Translations under genes and position numbers: made by a program
Shown: piece after piece, positions 1 to 5,851 of the stretch
How positions within the stretch are numbered: position 1 is the first letter of the stretch
How the letters are laid out: every line of letters begins with the position of its first letter
The notes under the pieces: model-generated
Told to the model about the DNA's origin: nothing
The model's input: only the letters and a program-made list of their open reading frames with translations
Database searches by the model: none
Assembly: GCA_900555165.1 (NCBI GenBank)
Contig: USKE01000147.1
Location: 1-5,851 of the forward strand
DNA from: an uncultured Porphyromonadaceae bacterium
GTDB taxonomy: Bacteria > Bacteroidota > Bacteroidia > Bacteroidales > Muribaculaceae
DNA length: 5,851 nt
Reading direction: 5' to 3'

Positions 1-1603
1 GGCGGGCATACTTGTAGCTCCAGCCGTTACCCTCGCGCGGGAAGTCTATCCACTCGGGGTGCCCCCACTCGTTACCCATGAAGTTGAGATAACCGCCGTT
101 GATTGTGGCCAGCGTGACCAGACGTATCATCTTGTGCAGGGCCATGCCGCGTGCCACGGTCATATTGTCGTCGCCGACCATCATGTGCCAGTACATCTCC
201 TTGTCGATGAGGCGGAAAATCACCGTTTTGTCGCCCACAAGCGCCTGGTCGTGGCTCTCGACATACGAGATAGTCTTCTCGTCGGCGCGGCGGTTGGTGA
301 GTTCCCAGAATATCGAGGTGGGATGCCAGTCCTCGTCTTTCTTCTCCTTGAGGGTCTTGATCCAGTAGTCGGGGATGCCCATGGCCATGCGGTAGTCGAA
401 CCCGATGCCGCCGTCACGCACCTTCAGCGCCAGGCCGGGCATGCCGCTCATCTCTTCGGCGATGGTGATGGCGTGGCGGTTCACCTCGTGGATCAGCTTA
501 TTGGCGAGCGTGAGGTATGTGATGGCGTTGGTGTCCTGGCCGCCGTCATAATAGTCGCCGTAGCTGCCGAACGCCTTCCCCAGACCGTGGTCGTAGTAGA
601 GCATCGAAGTCACGCCGTCGAAACGGAAACCGTCGAACTTGAACTCCTCAAGCCAGTACTTGCAGTTCGAGAGCAGGAAGTGCAGCACCTCGTTCTTGCC
701 GTAGTCGAAACAGAGCGAGTCCCAGGCGGGGTGCTCGCCGCGCGAGTCGGCATAGAAATATGTTGAGCGTGTGCCGTCGATGCGGCCCAGACCCTCGTTC
801 TCGTTCTTCACGGCGTGCGAGTGCACGATATCCATTATCACGGCCAGCCCTAACTCATGTGCGCGGTCGATGAGGCTTTTCAGCTCCTCCGGGGTGCCGA
901 AACGCGACGACGGAGCGTAGAAATTGCTCACATGGTAGCCGAACGACCCGTAGTAGGGATGTTCCTGAATGGCCATGATCTGTATGGCGTTGTAGCCGTC
1001 GGCCGAGATGCGCGGCAGAATGTTGTCGCGGAACTCGACGTAAGTTCCCACCCCCTCGCGCTGCTGGGCCATGCCTATGTGACATTCGTAAATGAGCAGG
1101 GGGCGCGTGTCGGGCACGAAATTCTCGACCGTCCACTTGTAGGCGCGCGGATGCCACACCTGAGCCGAGAAGATCTTTGTCTGGTCATCCTGCACAACGC
1201 GGGTGGCGTAGGCCGGGATACGGTCGCCCTGGCCGCCGGGCCAGCTGACGCGCATCTTGTAGAGCTGTCCGTGGCTCATGGCCGAGGCGGGGAACTGCCC
1301 CTCCCAGACTCCGTTGCCGATGGGTTTCAGCGCATACTCCGGCCGCTCCTGCCAGTCAGAGAAATCACCCACCAGGGTGATTGCCGTGGCGTTGGGCGCC
1401 CATTCGCGGAACGTCCAGCCGCCGCGGCGGCGGTGAAGTCCGAAATATTTGTGCGCGTTGGCGAAATCGTTGAGCGAGCCGCAGGCCTGCGTCAGGTCGC
1501 GCTCTTTGTTTATAGCGTCCTGATAGCGGCCGTCGATAGCGGGCGCATACGGTTCGAGCCAGGGGTCGTTCTTATAGATAGCTAATTTACGTTTGGGAGC
1601 CAT
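1..1603 (-). CDS. glgB: 1,4-alpha-glucan (glycogen) branching enzyme, eukaryote-like GH13 type, 3' end cut by window
   Basis: This cytoplasmic enzyme cuts an alpha-1,4 glucan chain and rejoins it as an alpha-1,6 branch during glycogen synthesis. The frame is open from ATG at 1603 to the window edge and gives 534 residues. Family members are about 670-700 residues, so the C-terminal beta domain is missing here. An N-terminal CBM48-like region (about 50-150, with REWAP at 66-70 and FSDW at 81-84) precedes the GH13 barrel. The catalytic blocks are visible: DIVHSH at 258-263, FRFDGVTSM with nucleophile D329, AEEMSGMP with acid/base E383, and ESHDQ with D452. The block GNEWGHPEWIDFPR near the end closely resembles the human GBE1 sequence and differs from the E. 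coli type of GlgB. The start fits because the N-terminus (KNDPWLEPYAPAIDGRYQ) matches family N-termini as I remember them. No Shine-Dalgarno sequence is seen. The gene follows secDF, separated by a terminator and its own -7 element. Confidence 0.96.
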   Translation of the reverse strand, partial: MAPKRKLAIYKNDPWLEPYAPAIDGRYQDAINKERDLTQACGSLNDFANAHKYFGLHRRRGGWTFREWAPNATAITLVGDFSDWQERPEYALKPIGNGVWEGQFPASAMSHGQLYKMRVSWPGGQGDRIPAYATRVVQDDQTKIFSAQVWHPRAYKWTVENFVPDTRPLLIYECHIGMAQQREGVGTYVEFRDNILPRISADGYNAIQIMAIQEHPYYGSFGYHVSNFYAPSSRFGTPEELKSLIDRAHELGLAVIMDIVHSHAVKNENEGLGRIDGTRSTYFYADSRGEHPAWDSLCFDYGKNEVLHFLLSNCKYWLEEFKFDGFRFDGVTSMLYYDHGLGKAFGSYGDYYDGGQDTNAITYLTLANKLIHEVNRHAITIAEEMSGMPGLALKVRDGGIGFDYRMAMGIPDYWIKTLKEKKDEDWHPTSIFWELTNRRADEKTISYVESHDQALVGDKTVIFRLIDKEMYWHMMVGDDNMTVARGMALHKMIRLVTLATINGGYLNFMGNEWGHPEWIDFPREGNGWSYKYAR

Positions 1604-1630
1604 GGGTAAAAGGTCTATATAGGTTTTTTG

Positions 1631-1638
1631 CAAATTTA
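1631..1638 (-). promoter_or_regulatory. Bacteroidota-type -7 element upstream of glgB
   Basis: Read on the minus strand, these bases are TAAATTTG, an exact match to the Bacteroidota -7 consensus TAnnTTTG. The element ends 27 bases before the glgB ATG, so the leader would be only about 20 bases. I see no TTG or TTTG about 20 bases further upstream, so the -33 half is missing or weak. That lowers the confidence. The position between the secDF terminator and glgB is right for an independent promoter. Confidence 0.45.
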
Positions 1639-1742
1639 ACCAAAATCTTCAGACTGCGGTCATGTTTGCCGGCAAAATCTCTCGCCGGCCACCATAAAAG
1701 AAACAAACCGCACCCCGTGTCGTTCACCGGCAAGGTAACAAG

Positions 1743-1790
1743 AAGATATTTAAATGCGAGACGCCCGGCCTTCATGGAAGGCCGGGCGTC
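1743..1790 (-). terminator. Hairpin terminator downstream of secDF
   Basis: A perfect 13-base inverted repeat (arms 1760-1772 and 1778-1790, loop of 5 at 1773-1777) lies 57 bases past the secDF stop. The stem is very GC-rich, built on GACGCCCGGCCTT. On the minus strand it is followed by a moderately T-rich stretch (TCGCATTTAAATATCTTC) rather than a clean run of T. The plus-strand flank has no T tract, so the minus strand is the natural direction. It probably ends the secDF transcript and separates it from glgB. Confidence 0.7.
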
Positions 1791-1847
1791 AGGATATGAG
1801 TGGTTGCCGTGACGAGACCACGACAAGAGGGATGTCTCAGAGGGGGG

Positions 1848-4754
1848 TTACTTCACGGCGGGGTTGGCCACTTTCTTGCGGTTGGTGAGGTAGGCCACAG
1901 GGGTGGCGATGAACATGGTCGACAGGGTGCCGACTACCACACCGAAGAGCATGGCGAACACGAACGAGCGGATTGAGTCACCGCCGAGGATGAAGATACA
2001 TGCCAGCACCAGGAAGGTCGACAACGATGTCATGATCGTACGGCCCAGGGTTGAGTTGAGCGACTTGTTGATGGTGGTGGCGAAATCCTGCTTGGGATAG
2101 AGGGCGAGGTTCTCGCGCACACGGTCGAACACAACCACCGTATCGTTGATCTGGTAACCGATCATGGTAAGGATGGCGGCGATGAAGGTCTGGTCAATCT
2201 CCATTGCGAAGGGGAAGACGCCCCAGAAGATCGAGTAGAAACCGATGATGGCGAAGGCGGTGAAGGCAACGGCTGCCAGGGCGCCCAGCGAGAAGGCCAC
2301 ATTGCGGAAACGCAGCAGGATGTAGAGGAACATGGCCAGCAGAGAGAGCGCCACGGCGATATATGCCTTGGTGCGCATGTCGTTGGCGACAGTCGGGCCT
2401 ACGGTCTGCGACGACATGATACCCTGGGTCTCGTCGGTTGTCGAGAACTCCTCGATGGTCATGTTGTCGGGCAGCAGTTTCTGAGCCTTGAAGGTGTCGT
2501 AGAGCATCTTGGTGATTTCCTGCTCTATGGCCGACGCATCCTCGTCAGACTTGATCTTGTAGTTGGTCGAGATACGCACCTGGTCAGAGTTCTCGATGGT
2601 GATCACCGAAACCGATGCGGTCTGGCCGTCGGCGTTGAACACGGGGGTGAGGGTGCGGGTGAGCTCGGCGGTGTCGACGGGCTTGTTGAATTTCACCACA
2701 TAGTTGCGGCCGCCCGAGAAGTCGATGCCCTGGTTGAGGCCGCGCACGAACAGCGAGCCTACGCAGATCAGCGCGAACGCGCCGAAAATGCCGAAGGCAA
2801 CCTTGCGGGCACCCAGGAAGTTGAAGTGCGACTTGGTGAAGAGGTTACGCGAGAAACCGGTAGAGAAGGTGAGGTTGCTCATGGCCTTCGACTTGCCGAA
2901 AGCGATGAAGAAGATGCGGGTCAGGTAGACTGCGGTGAAGAACGAGCAGATGATACCGATGATCAGCGTGGTGGCGAAACCCTTGATGGGGCCTGTGCCG
3001 AAGTAGAGCAGGATCACGCCGGTGATGACCGAGGTGAGGTTCGAGTCGAAGATGGCCGAGAAGGCGTTCGAGTAACCGTCGGCGATGGCGGTGCGCACGT
3101 TCTTGCCGTTGGCAAGCTCCTCTTTGGCGCGCTCGAAGATAAGCACGTTGGCGTCGACGGCCATACCCAGGGCGAGCACGATACCGGCGATACCCGACAG
3201 GGTGAGCACTGCCTGGAACGAGGCGAGGATACCGAATGTGAAGAAGAGGTTGCAGATAAGACCGAAGTTGGCGATCAGACCGGGGATAAGACCGTAGACA
3301 ACGCACATGAAGACCATGAGCAGAACCAGGGCCATGACGAACGACCAGAGACCCGATTCGATGGCCTGCTGGCCGAGCTGCGGACCGATTACCATGTCAG
3401 ATATGATGTCGACCTTGGCGGTCATCTTACCCGACTTGAGCACGTTGGCAAGGTCCTGAGCCTCCTCGACGGTGAAGTCGCCGGTAATCTGCGAGCGGCC
3501 GCCGTCGATCTTCTGGCGGATGTTGGGGTATGAGTAAACTACATCGTCGAGCACGATGGCAACCGGCTTGCCGATGTTGGCCTCGGTGACGTTGGCCCAC
3601 TGGCGTGCGCCGTCAGAGTTCATGTTCATCGAAACCACGTTGCCCTGCATCTGGTCGTAGTCAGACGATGCGCCTACGACAACCGAGCCGTCGAGGGCAG
3701 GCTTGCCGTTGTTGCTCTTCAGGGCCACGAGCTGATATGCCTCCATGGCGCGCTCTTTGCCGGCGACGGTATCCTTGTAGTTGATCTCAAGGGGTTTCAC
3801 GCTCCAGCGGAGCTTGAGGTTAGAGGGGAGGGTGGCGCGGGCGGCGGGAGTCGACAGCAGAGAGTCGATTGCCTCGCGGTTCTTGGCGAGGGCCAGACCG
3901 TAGACGGGGCTGTCTGATGCCGATGCCTGCAGGAAGAGGTCGAGCAGCGAGCCCTGGCCGTTGGCACGGTACTGAGCGTCGAGCTGGGCCATCGGGCCTG
4001 CGATTTCAGCGGCCTTGTATGTTTCGTAGAACTCGAGGTTTGCCGAGCGCTGGAGGAGCTCGCGCACACGGTCATGCTCTTTCACGCCGGGGAGCTCGAG
4101 CAGAATCTGGCCATCGTTATCCTGAAGAACCTGGATGTTGGGCGACACAACGCCGTAAGCGTCGATACGCGAACGGAGCACGTTCGTGGCCGAGTTGTTC
4201 ACGCGGTCCTTGACCTCGTTCTTGAGCACTGCCTTCACCTGGCCGTCTTTGGTGTCGGGCTTGATCACCGACTTGAAGACAACCGAGAAGTCTGCCGAGG
4301 GGTTGATCTTGCGGTACTGGTCAACGAAGGTACCCACGTAGTCGCTCTCGTGATTGCCGCGGATCAGCGAGTCGGTCTTGGCCAGCGCCAGGTTGAACGA
4401 GGCGTCGTCGGCGCCCTCTTTCATCGACTTGAGCAGATCGGGCATCGACACCTGCAGAATGACGTTCATACCGCCCTTGAGGTCGAGGCCGAGGCCCACG
4501 CCCCACTTCTGCACTTCGTTGTAATTGTAACCCAGCCAGACGGGAGTCTTGCTGATAGAATCGATGTAGGCCTTGTAAGCCTTGTTGTACTGGTCGGATT
4601 TGGCGTTGCCGGCAACAGCCAGGGCGTATTCCGCGGCTTTCTTCTCCTCTTTCTGGCTCACAAGCGAGAACGAGAGGTAGAACAGGCACACCAGCACCAA
4701 AAACACCGCTATAATACCGGCAATGATGCTTCCGAGGGTTCCTTTGCTTTGCAT
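1848..4754 (-). CDS. secDF: Protein translocase subunit SecDF (SecD-SecF fusion)
   Basis: SecDF is an inner-membrane partner of SecYEG that uses the proton gradient to pull or release proteins on the outer face of the membrane. The protein is 968 residues and complete. SecD half: first membrane helix about 8-31, LGLDLKGG at 88-95, the periplasmic P1 region with RSRIDAYGVVSPNIQ at 194-208, then five hydrophobic segments from about 470 to 617 including DANVLIFER at 534-542. SecF half: helix about 651-671, GIDFSGG at 676-682, periplasmic domain to about 795, then five helices with GYQINDTVVVFDRVREN at 866-882. By family analogy, D534, D871 and R905 are likely proton-path residues. The fusion of SecD and SecF in one chain is usual in Bacteroidota. 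The start is the ATG just before the first helix. A promoter lies about 150 bases upstream and a strong hairpin follows the stop, so it seems to be transcribed alone. Confidence 0.98.
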   Translation of the reverse strand: MQSKGTLGSIIAGIIAVFLVLVCLFYLSFSLVSQKEEKKAAEYALAVAGNAKSDQYNKAYKAYIDSISKTPVWLGYNYNEVQKWGVGLGLDLKGGMNVILQVSMPDLLKSMKEGADDASFNLALAKTDSLIRGNHESDYVGTFVDQYRKINPSADFSVVFKSVIKPDTKDGQVKAVLKNEVKDRVNNSATNVLRSRIDAYGVVSPNIQVLQDNDGQILLELPGVKEHDRVRELLQRSANLEFYETYKAAEIAGPMAQLDAQYRANGQGSLLDLFLQASASDSPVYGLALAKNREAIDSLLSTPAARATLPSNLKLRWSVKPLEINYKDTVAGKERAMEAYQLVALKSNNGKPALDGSVVVGASSDYDQMQGNVVSMNMNSDGARQWANVTEANIGKPVAIVLDDVVYSYPNIRQKIDGGRSQITGDFTVEEAQDLANVLKSGKMTAKVDIISDMVIGPQLGQQAIESGLWSFVMALVLLMVFMCVVYGLIPGLIANFGLICNLFFTFGILASFQAVLTLSGIAGIVLALGMAVDANVLIFERAKEELANGKNVRTAIADGYSNAFSAIFDSNLTSVITGVILLYFGTGPIKGFATTLIIGIICSFFTAVYLTRIFFIAFGKSKAMSNLTFSTGFSRNLFTKSHFNFLGARKVAFGIFGAFALICVGSLFVRGLNQGIDFSGGRNYVVKFNKPVDTAELTRTLTPVFNADGQTASVSVITIENSDQVRISTNYKIKSDEDASAIEQEITKMLYDTFKAQKLLPDNMTIEEFSTTDETQGIMSSQTVGPTVANDMRTKAYIAVALSLLAMFLYILLRFRNVAFSLGALAAVAFTAFAIIGFYSIFWGVFPFAMEIDQTFIAAILTMIGYQINDTVVVFDRVRENLALYPKQDFATTINKSLNSTLGRTIMTSLSTFLVLACIFILGGDSIRSFVFAMLFGVVVGTLSTMFIATPVAYLTNRKKVANPAVK

Positions 4755-4905
4755 GTTCGAGTTAAAGATATTTTTGAGTTTATTATTAATTTTTCCAGTG
4801 CGGGAAATGCCTCCAGAGCGGCCGCATCAACTTAGCAATCAGCCACTTAGTAGACGACAGAAAGCGACGCCCGCACCCCTTCGAGGCGCAAACGCCTAAT
4901 TTTCA
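4755..4905 (-). other. Long 5' leader of secDF
   Basis: If the promoter at 4911-4942 is used, the secDF message begins near 4904-4906 and carries about 150 untranslated bases. The first part holds a small hairpin (AGGCG, loop of 4, CGCCT; 4884-4897). A 13-codon open frame (ATG at 4827, TAA at 4786-4788, peptide MRPLWRHFPHWKN) ends 31 bases before the secDF start. The last 45 bases before secDF are AT-rich and would be weakly structured, as is common at Bacteroidota start sites. No known riboswitch was recognised. Whether the leader regulates anything is inference. Confidence 0.4.
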
Positions 4906-4910
4906 GCGTG

Positions 4911-4942
4911 CAAATATACGAACAATCTCCCGCAATAACAAA
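4911..4942 (-). promoter_or_regulatory. Bacteroidota-type promoter for secDF
   Basis: On the minus strand there is TTTG (4942-4939), a 20-base spacer, and TATATTTG (4918-4911). Both elements match the Bacteroidota primary sigma factor consensus (TTTG, 19-21 bases, TAnnTTTG) exactly, and the spacing is ideal. Transcription would start near 4904-4906 and run into secDF, with no other minus-strand gene between. This is the best promoter in the window. Confidence 0.75.
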
Positions 4943-4964
4943 CAAAATCGCATTTTCCCCGCGA

Positions 4965-5011
4965 AATATCCTGCACCGGAATATCCTGCACTGCCCTGAG
5001 CACTGCCCTGA
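4965..5011. repeat. Two adjacent short tandem duplications
   Basis: AATATCCTGCAC occurs at 4965-4976 and 4980-4991 (12 of 12 identical, period 15). GCACTGCCCTGA then occurs twice back to back at 4988-4999 and 5000-5011 (12 of 12 identical, period 12). The two duplications share four bases. They lie in the spacer between the terminator of the small gene and the secDF promoter, 23 bases upstream of the -33 box. They look like local replication slippage. No function is visible. Confidence 0.7.
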
Positions 5012-5060
5012 CACCGCCGTTGCCTGCGCGACCAAACTCGCGGCGGCCACCTGTCACATC

Positions 5061-5104
5061 ACACACAAAAACACCGGGAGCAGCCATTGCGGCATGCATC
5101 CCGG
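5061..5104 (-). terminator. Hairpin and U-tract terminator after the small membrane protein gene
   Basis: Arms CCGGGA (5074-5079) and TCCCGG (5099-5104) pair. The stem continues inward with GCA/TGC and GCC/GGC, giving 12 pairs with two bulged bases and a 5-base loop. On the minus strand the hairpin is followed at once by TGTTTTTGTGTGT (5073-5061), a good U-rich tail. It sits 30 bases past the stop of the 65-residue frame, which supports that frame being a real transcription unit and insulates secDF from it. Confidence 0.65.
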
Positions 5105-5133
5105 CGTAATTGCTGGCATGAGGAAATGAACGG

Positions 5134-5331
5134 TCAGAATGACACATACCACACGATGCCCGTACACAACGCGATTGTAAAGAGTATCAATCCACCCCTC
5201 AGTAGATTCATTCGCCAGTCAGAACGCTTGAAATACTTTCCAAACGTCCAAGACTGGCGTATCACAGAATATGCCGCGATGGCTATCAGTATCCATTCCG
5301 TTGGGCCTATAGATTTAAAGATATCACACAT
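5134..5331 (-). CDS. Small hypothetical membrane protein (65 residues, two predicted helices)
   Basis: I do not recognise this family. The frame starts at ATG 5331 and ends in TGA. It encodes two hydrophobic segments, about residues 12-25 (EWILIAIAAYSVI) and 44-64 (ending in TGIVWYVSF), joined by a short loop rich in Arg, Lys and aromatic residues (KYFKRSDWRMN). By the positive-inside rule the loop should be cytoplasmic with both ends outside. There is no clear signal peptidase site or lipobox. Support for it being real comes from the coherent hydrophobic pattern, the terminator 30 bases downstream, and a promoter candidate about 150 bases upstream on the same strand. Against it are the short length and the absence of a Shine-Dalgarno site, though the latter is normal here. 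The overlapping plus-strand frame (5087-5335) has no such support. Function unknown. Confidence 0.55.
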   Translation of the reverse strand: MCDIFKSIGPTEWILIAIAAYSVIRQSWTFGKYFKRSDWRMNLLRGGLILFTIALCTGIVWYVSF

Positions 5332-5469
5332 ATAAATATCTATTAATAAAATAATATATACCGGCTTTCTATCTCTATGTGTCTGAGATAAAACACAAGC
5401 ATACTGCCCATCATCCTTTCATTTTTAGGGTTTGTTTCATTGGTGATGAAATTTTTTTGTGAAGACTAT

Positions 5470-5481
5470 GATTGATCAATC
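5470..5481. promoter_or_regulatory. 12-base perfect palindrome at the expected transcription start (possible operator)
   Basis: GATTGATCAATC is its own reverse complement over all 12 bases. It begins 8 bases downstream of the minus-strand -7 element TAACTTTG, where transcription of the small membrane protein gene would be expected to start. That is a typical place for a repressor site. The palindrome is certain; its role as an operator is inference. Confidence 0.35.
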
Positions 5482-5488
5482 GATGCCG

Positions 5489-5520
5489 CAAAGTTATGAC
5501 TGTCATTTTGTCACGGCAAT
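5489..5520 (-). promoter_or_regulatory. Bacteroidota-type promoter candidate for the small membrane protein gene
   Basis: On the minus strand there is ATTG (5520-5517), a 20-base spacer, and TAACTTTG (5496-5489). The -7 element matches TAnnTTTG exactly. The -33 element is TTG rather than the full TTTG. Transcription would start near 5482 and leave a leader of about 150 bases before the ATG at 5331. The region is AT-rich, so chance matches are more likely than at secDF. Confidence 0.5.
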
Positions 5521-5542
5521 AGTTATGGCGGCAATATAATGA

Positions 5543-5851
5543 AAAAAAGATTTGCAGCAAGCGTTAAGAGTCAGCAAACCTCTTATTTATAGAATTTTAG
5601 CAGCAGAAAAAGTGATTCTATGCGGTAAAAAAAGTAAAGTCTCAGGTAAACCCGGAAACAGCGTGTTTTTAGAGGATGTATATTGCCGGAAATTAAACAC
5701 CTCAAAAAACAATTGGTCACGCCTGTCGGCATACAATTGCCGTTCAACCAATTACAGACATGTCAAAATAAAAATTCTGTTCACATGCCCAAACGTATTA
5801 AACTATAAAATCCCTGAATCAGGCGTAATATCAAGGCCGGCGGCTTCGACA
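5543..5851 (+). pseudogene. Plus-strand open frame with a helix-turn-helix-like segment, no ATG, runs off the window
   Basis: This frame has 103 codons without a stop, in AT-rich DNA, and continues past the edge. Near its start it reads DLQQALRVSKPLIYRILAA, which has the spacing of a DNA-binding helix-turn-helix (ALxVSxxxIYRIL), followed by a Lys/Gly-rich stretch and FLEDV. No ATG lies in frame; the first alternative starts are TTG at 5552 and GTG at 5612. Just before it, in the same frame, is a 23-codon piece from ATG 5468 that ends in tandem stops TAA TGA (5537-5542). It could be a decayed regulator or transposon-linked gene, a gene with a non-ATG start, or chance. The later residues (after about codon 55) look low-quality, with many Asn, Ser and Cys, which suggests the true coding part, if any, is short. 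No family was recognised. Confidence 0.22.
5711..5753. repeat. Nested inverted repeat
   Basis: Outer arms AATTGGT (5711-5717) and ACCAATT (5747-5753) enclose inner arms CGGCA (5727-5731) and TGCCG (5738-5742), with a 6-base loop. Together they can form a stem, internal loop and second stem. There is no T run on either side, so it does not look like a terminator. It falls inside the doubtful plus-strand open frame. It could be a protein-binding site, an RNA structure or a remnant end of an element. Confidence 0.35.

Noticed and set aside
59..1585. Long plus-strand frames at 59-766 and 857-1585
   Set aside because: They lie opposite the glgB coding strand, which has exact GH13 catalytic blocks. 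Their translations are Val, His and Glu rich with no domain, as expected of antisense shadows in GC-rich DNA.
1668..1689. GCCGGC inverted repeat with a 10-base loop upstream of glgB
   Set aside because: The stem is only 6 pairs and the half-site is itself a palindrome, so the match is weak evidence. It has no T tract.
1587..1826. Minus-strand 79-residue frame between secDF and glgB
   Set aside because: It runs through the terminator hairpin and overlaps the glgB start, and the translation has no domain features. It is probably chance.
2826..4835. Plus-strand frames at 2826-3533 and 4074-4835
   Set aside because: They are antisense to secDF, and their compositions (Glu, Asp, His and Val rich) mirror the codon bias of that gene.
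4801..4905. Possible tRNA or other structured RNA in the secDF upstream region
   Set aside because: No T-loop sequence, cloverleaf arms or CCA end could be found on either strand.
4847..5147. Minus-strand frames of 67 and 83 residues in the secDF upstream spacer
   Set aside because: They cross the secDF promoter or the small-gene terminator and contain the tandem duplications. The peptides have no recognisable features.
5087..5335. Plus-strand 82-residue frame
   Set aside because: It is antisense to the two-helix membrane protein. It shows no hydrophobic or domain pattern and has no promoter or terminator on its strand.
5790..5797. TACGTTTG on the minus strand, matching a Bacteroidota -7 element
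   Set aside because: There is no TTG or TTTG at 19-21 bases upstream and no clear gene nearby downstream. A lone -7 match is expected by chance in AT-rich DNA.

Overview
The window looks like chromosomal DNA from a member of the Bacteroidota, most likely order Bacteroidales. Three things suggest this: an eukaryote-like glycogen branching enzyme of the kind common in Bacteroides relatives, a SecD-SecF fusion protein, and promoter-like sites of the Bacteroidota type (TTTG or TTG, about 20 bases, then TAnnTTTG) with no strong Shine-Dalgarno sequences. The two large genes are clearly GC-rich. The last ~520 bases are clearly AT-rich. Family or genus cannot be fixed from the sequence alone.

All confident genes are on the minus strand, so transcription runs from high to low coordinates. 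From right to left: (1) an AT-rich stretch (5332-5851) that holds a minus-strand promoter candidate with a 12-base palindrome at its expected start site, a nested inverted repeat, and a plus-strand open frame that runs off the window and has no ATG; (2) a 65-residue two-helix membrane protein (5134-5331) followed by a good hairpin-plus-U-tract terminator (5061-5104); (3) a spacer with short tandem duplications; (4) a well-formed promoter (4911-4942) and a ~150-base leader before secDF; (5) secDF (1848-4754), complete; (6) a strong hairpin terminator (1760-1790); (7) a -7 element and the start of glgB (1603 to beyond base 1), cut at its 3' end by the window edge.

The genes do not form one pathway. 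SecDF is the membrane partner of the Sec translocon and uses the proton gradient to help exported proteins across. GlgB introduces alpha-1,6 branches into glycogen. Each appears to be its own transcription unit, since a promoter candidate or a terminator separates it from its neighbour. I found no mobile element, CRISPR array, rRNA or tRNA. The least explained parts are the small membrane protein with its regulatory region, the long secDF leader, and the truncated helix-turn-helix-like frame at the right edge. None of them amounts to convincing evidence of a new system.
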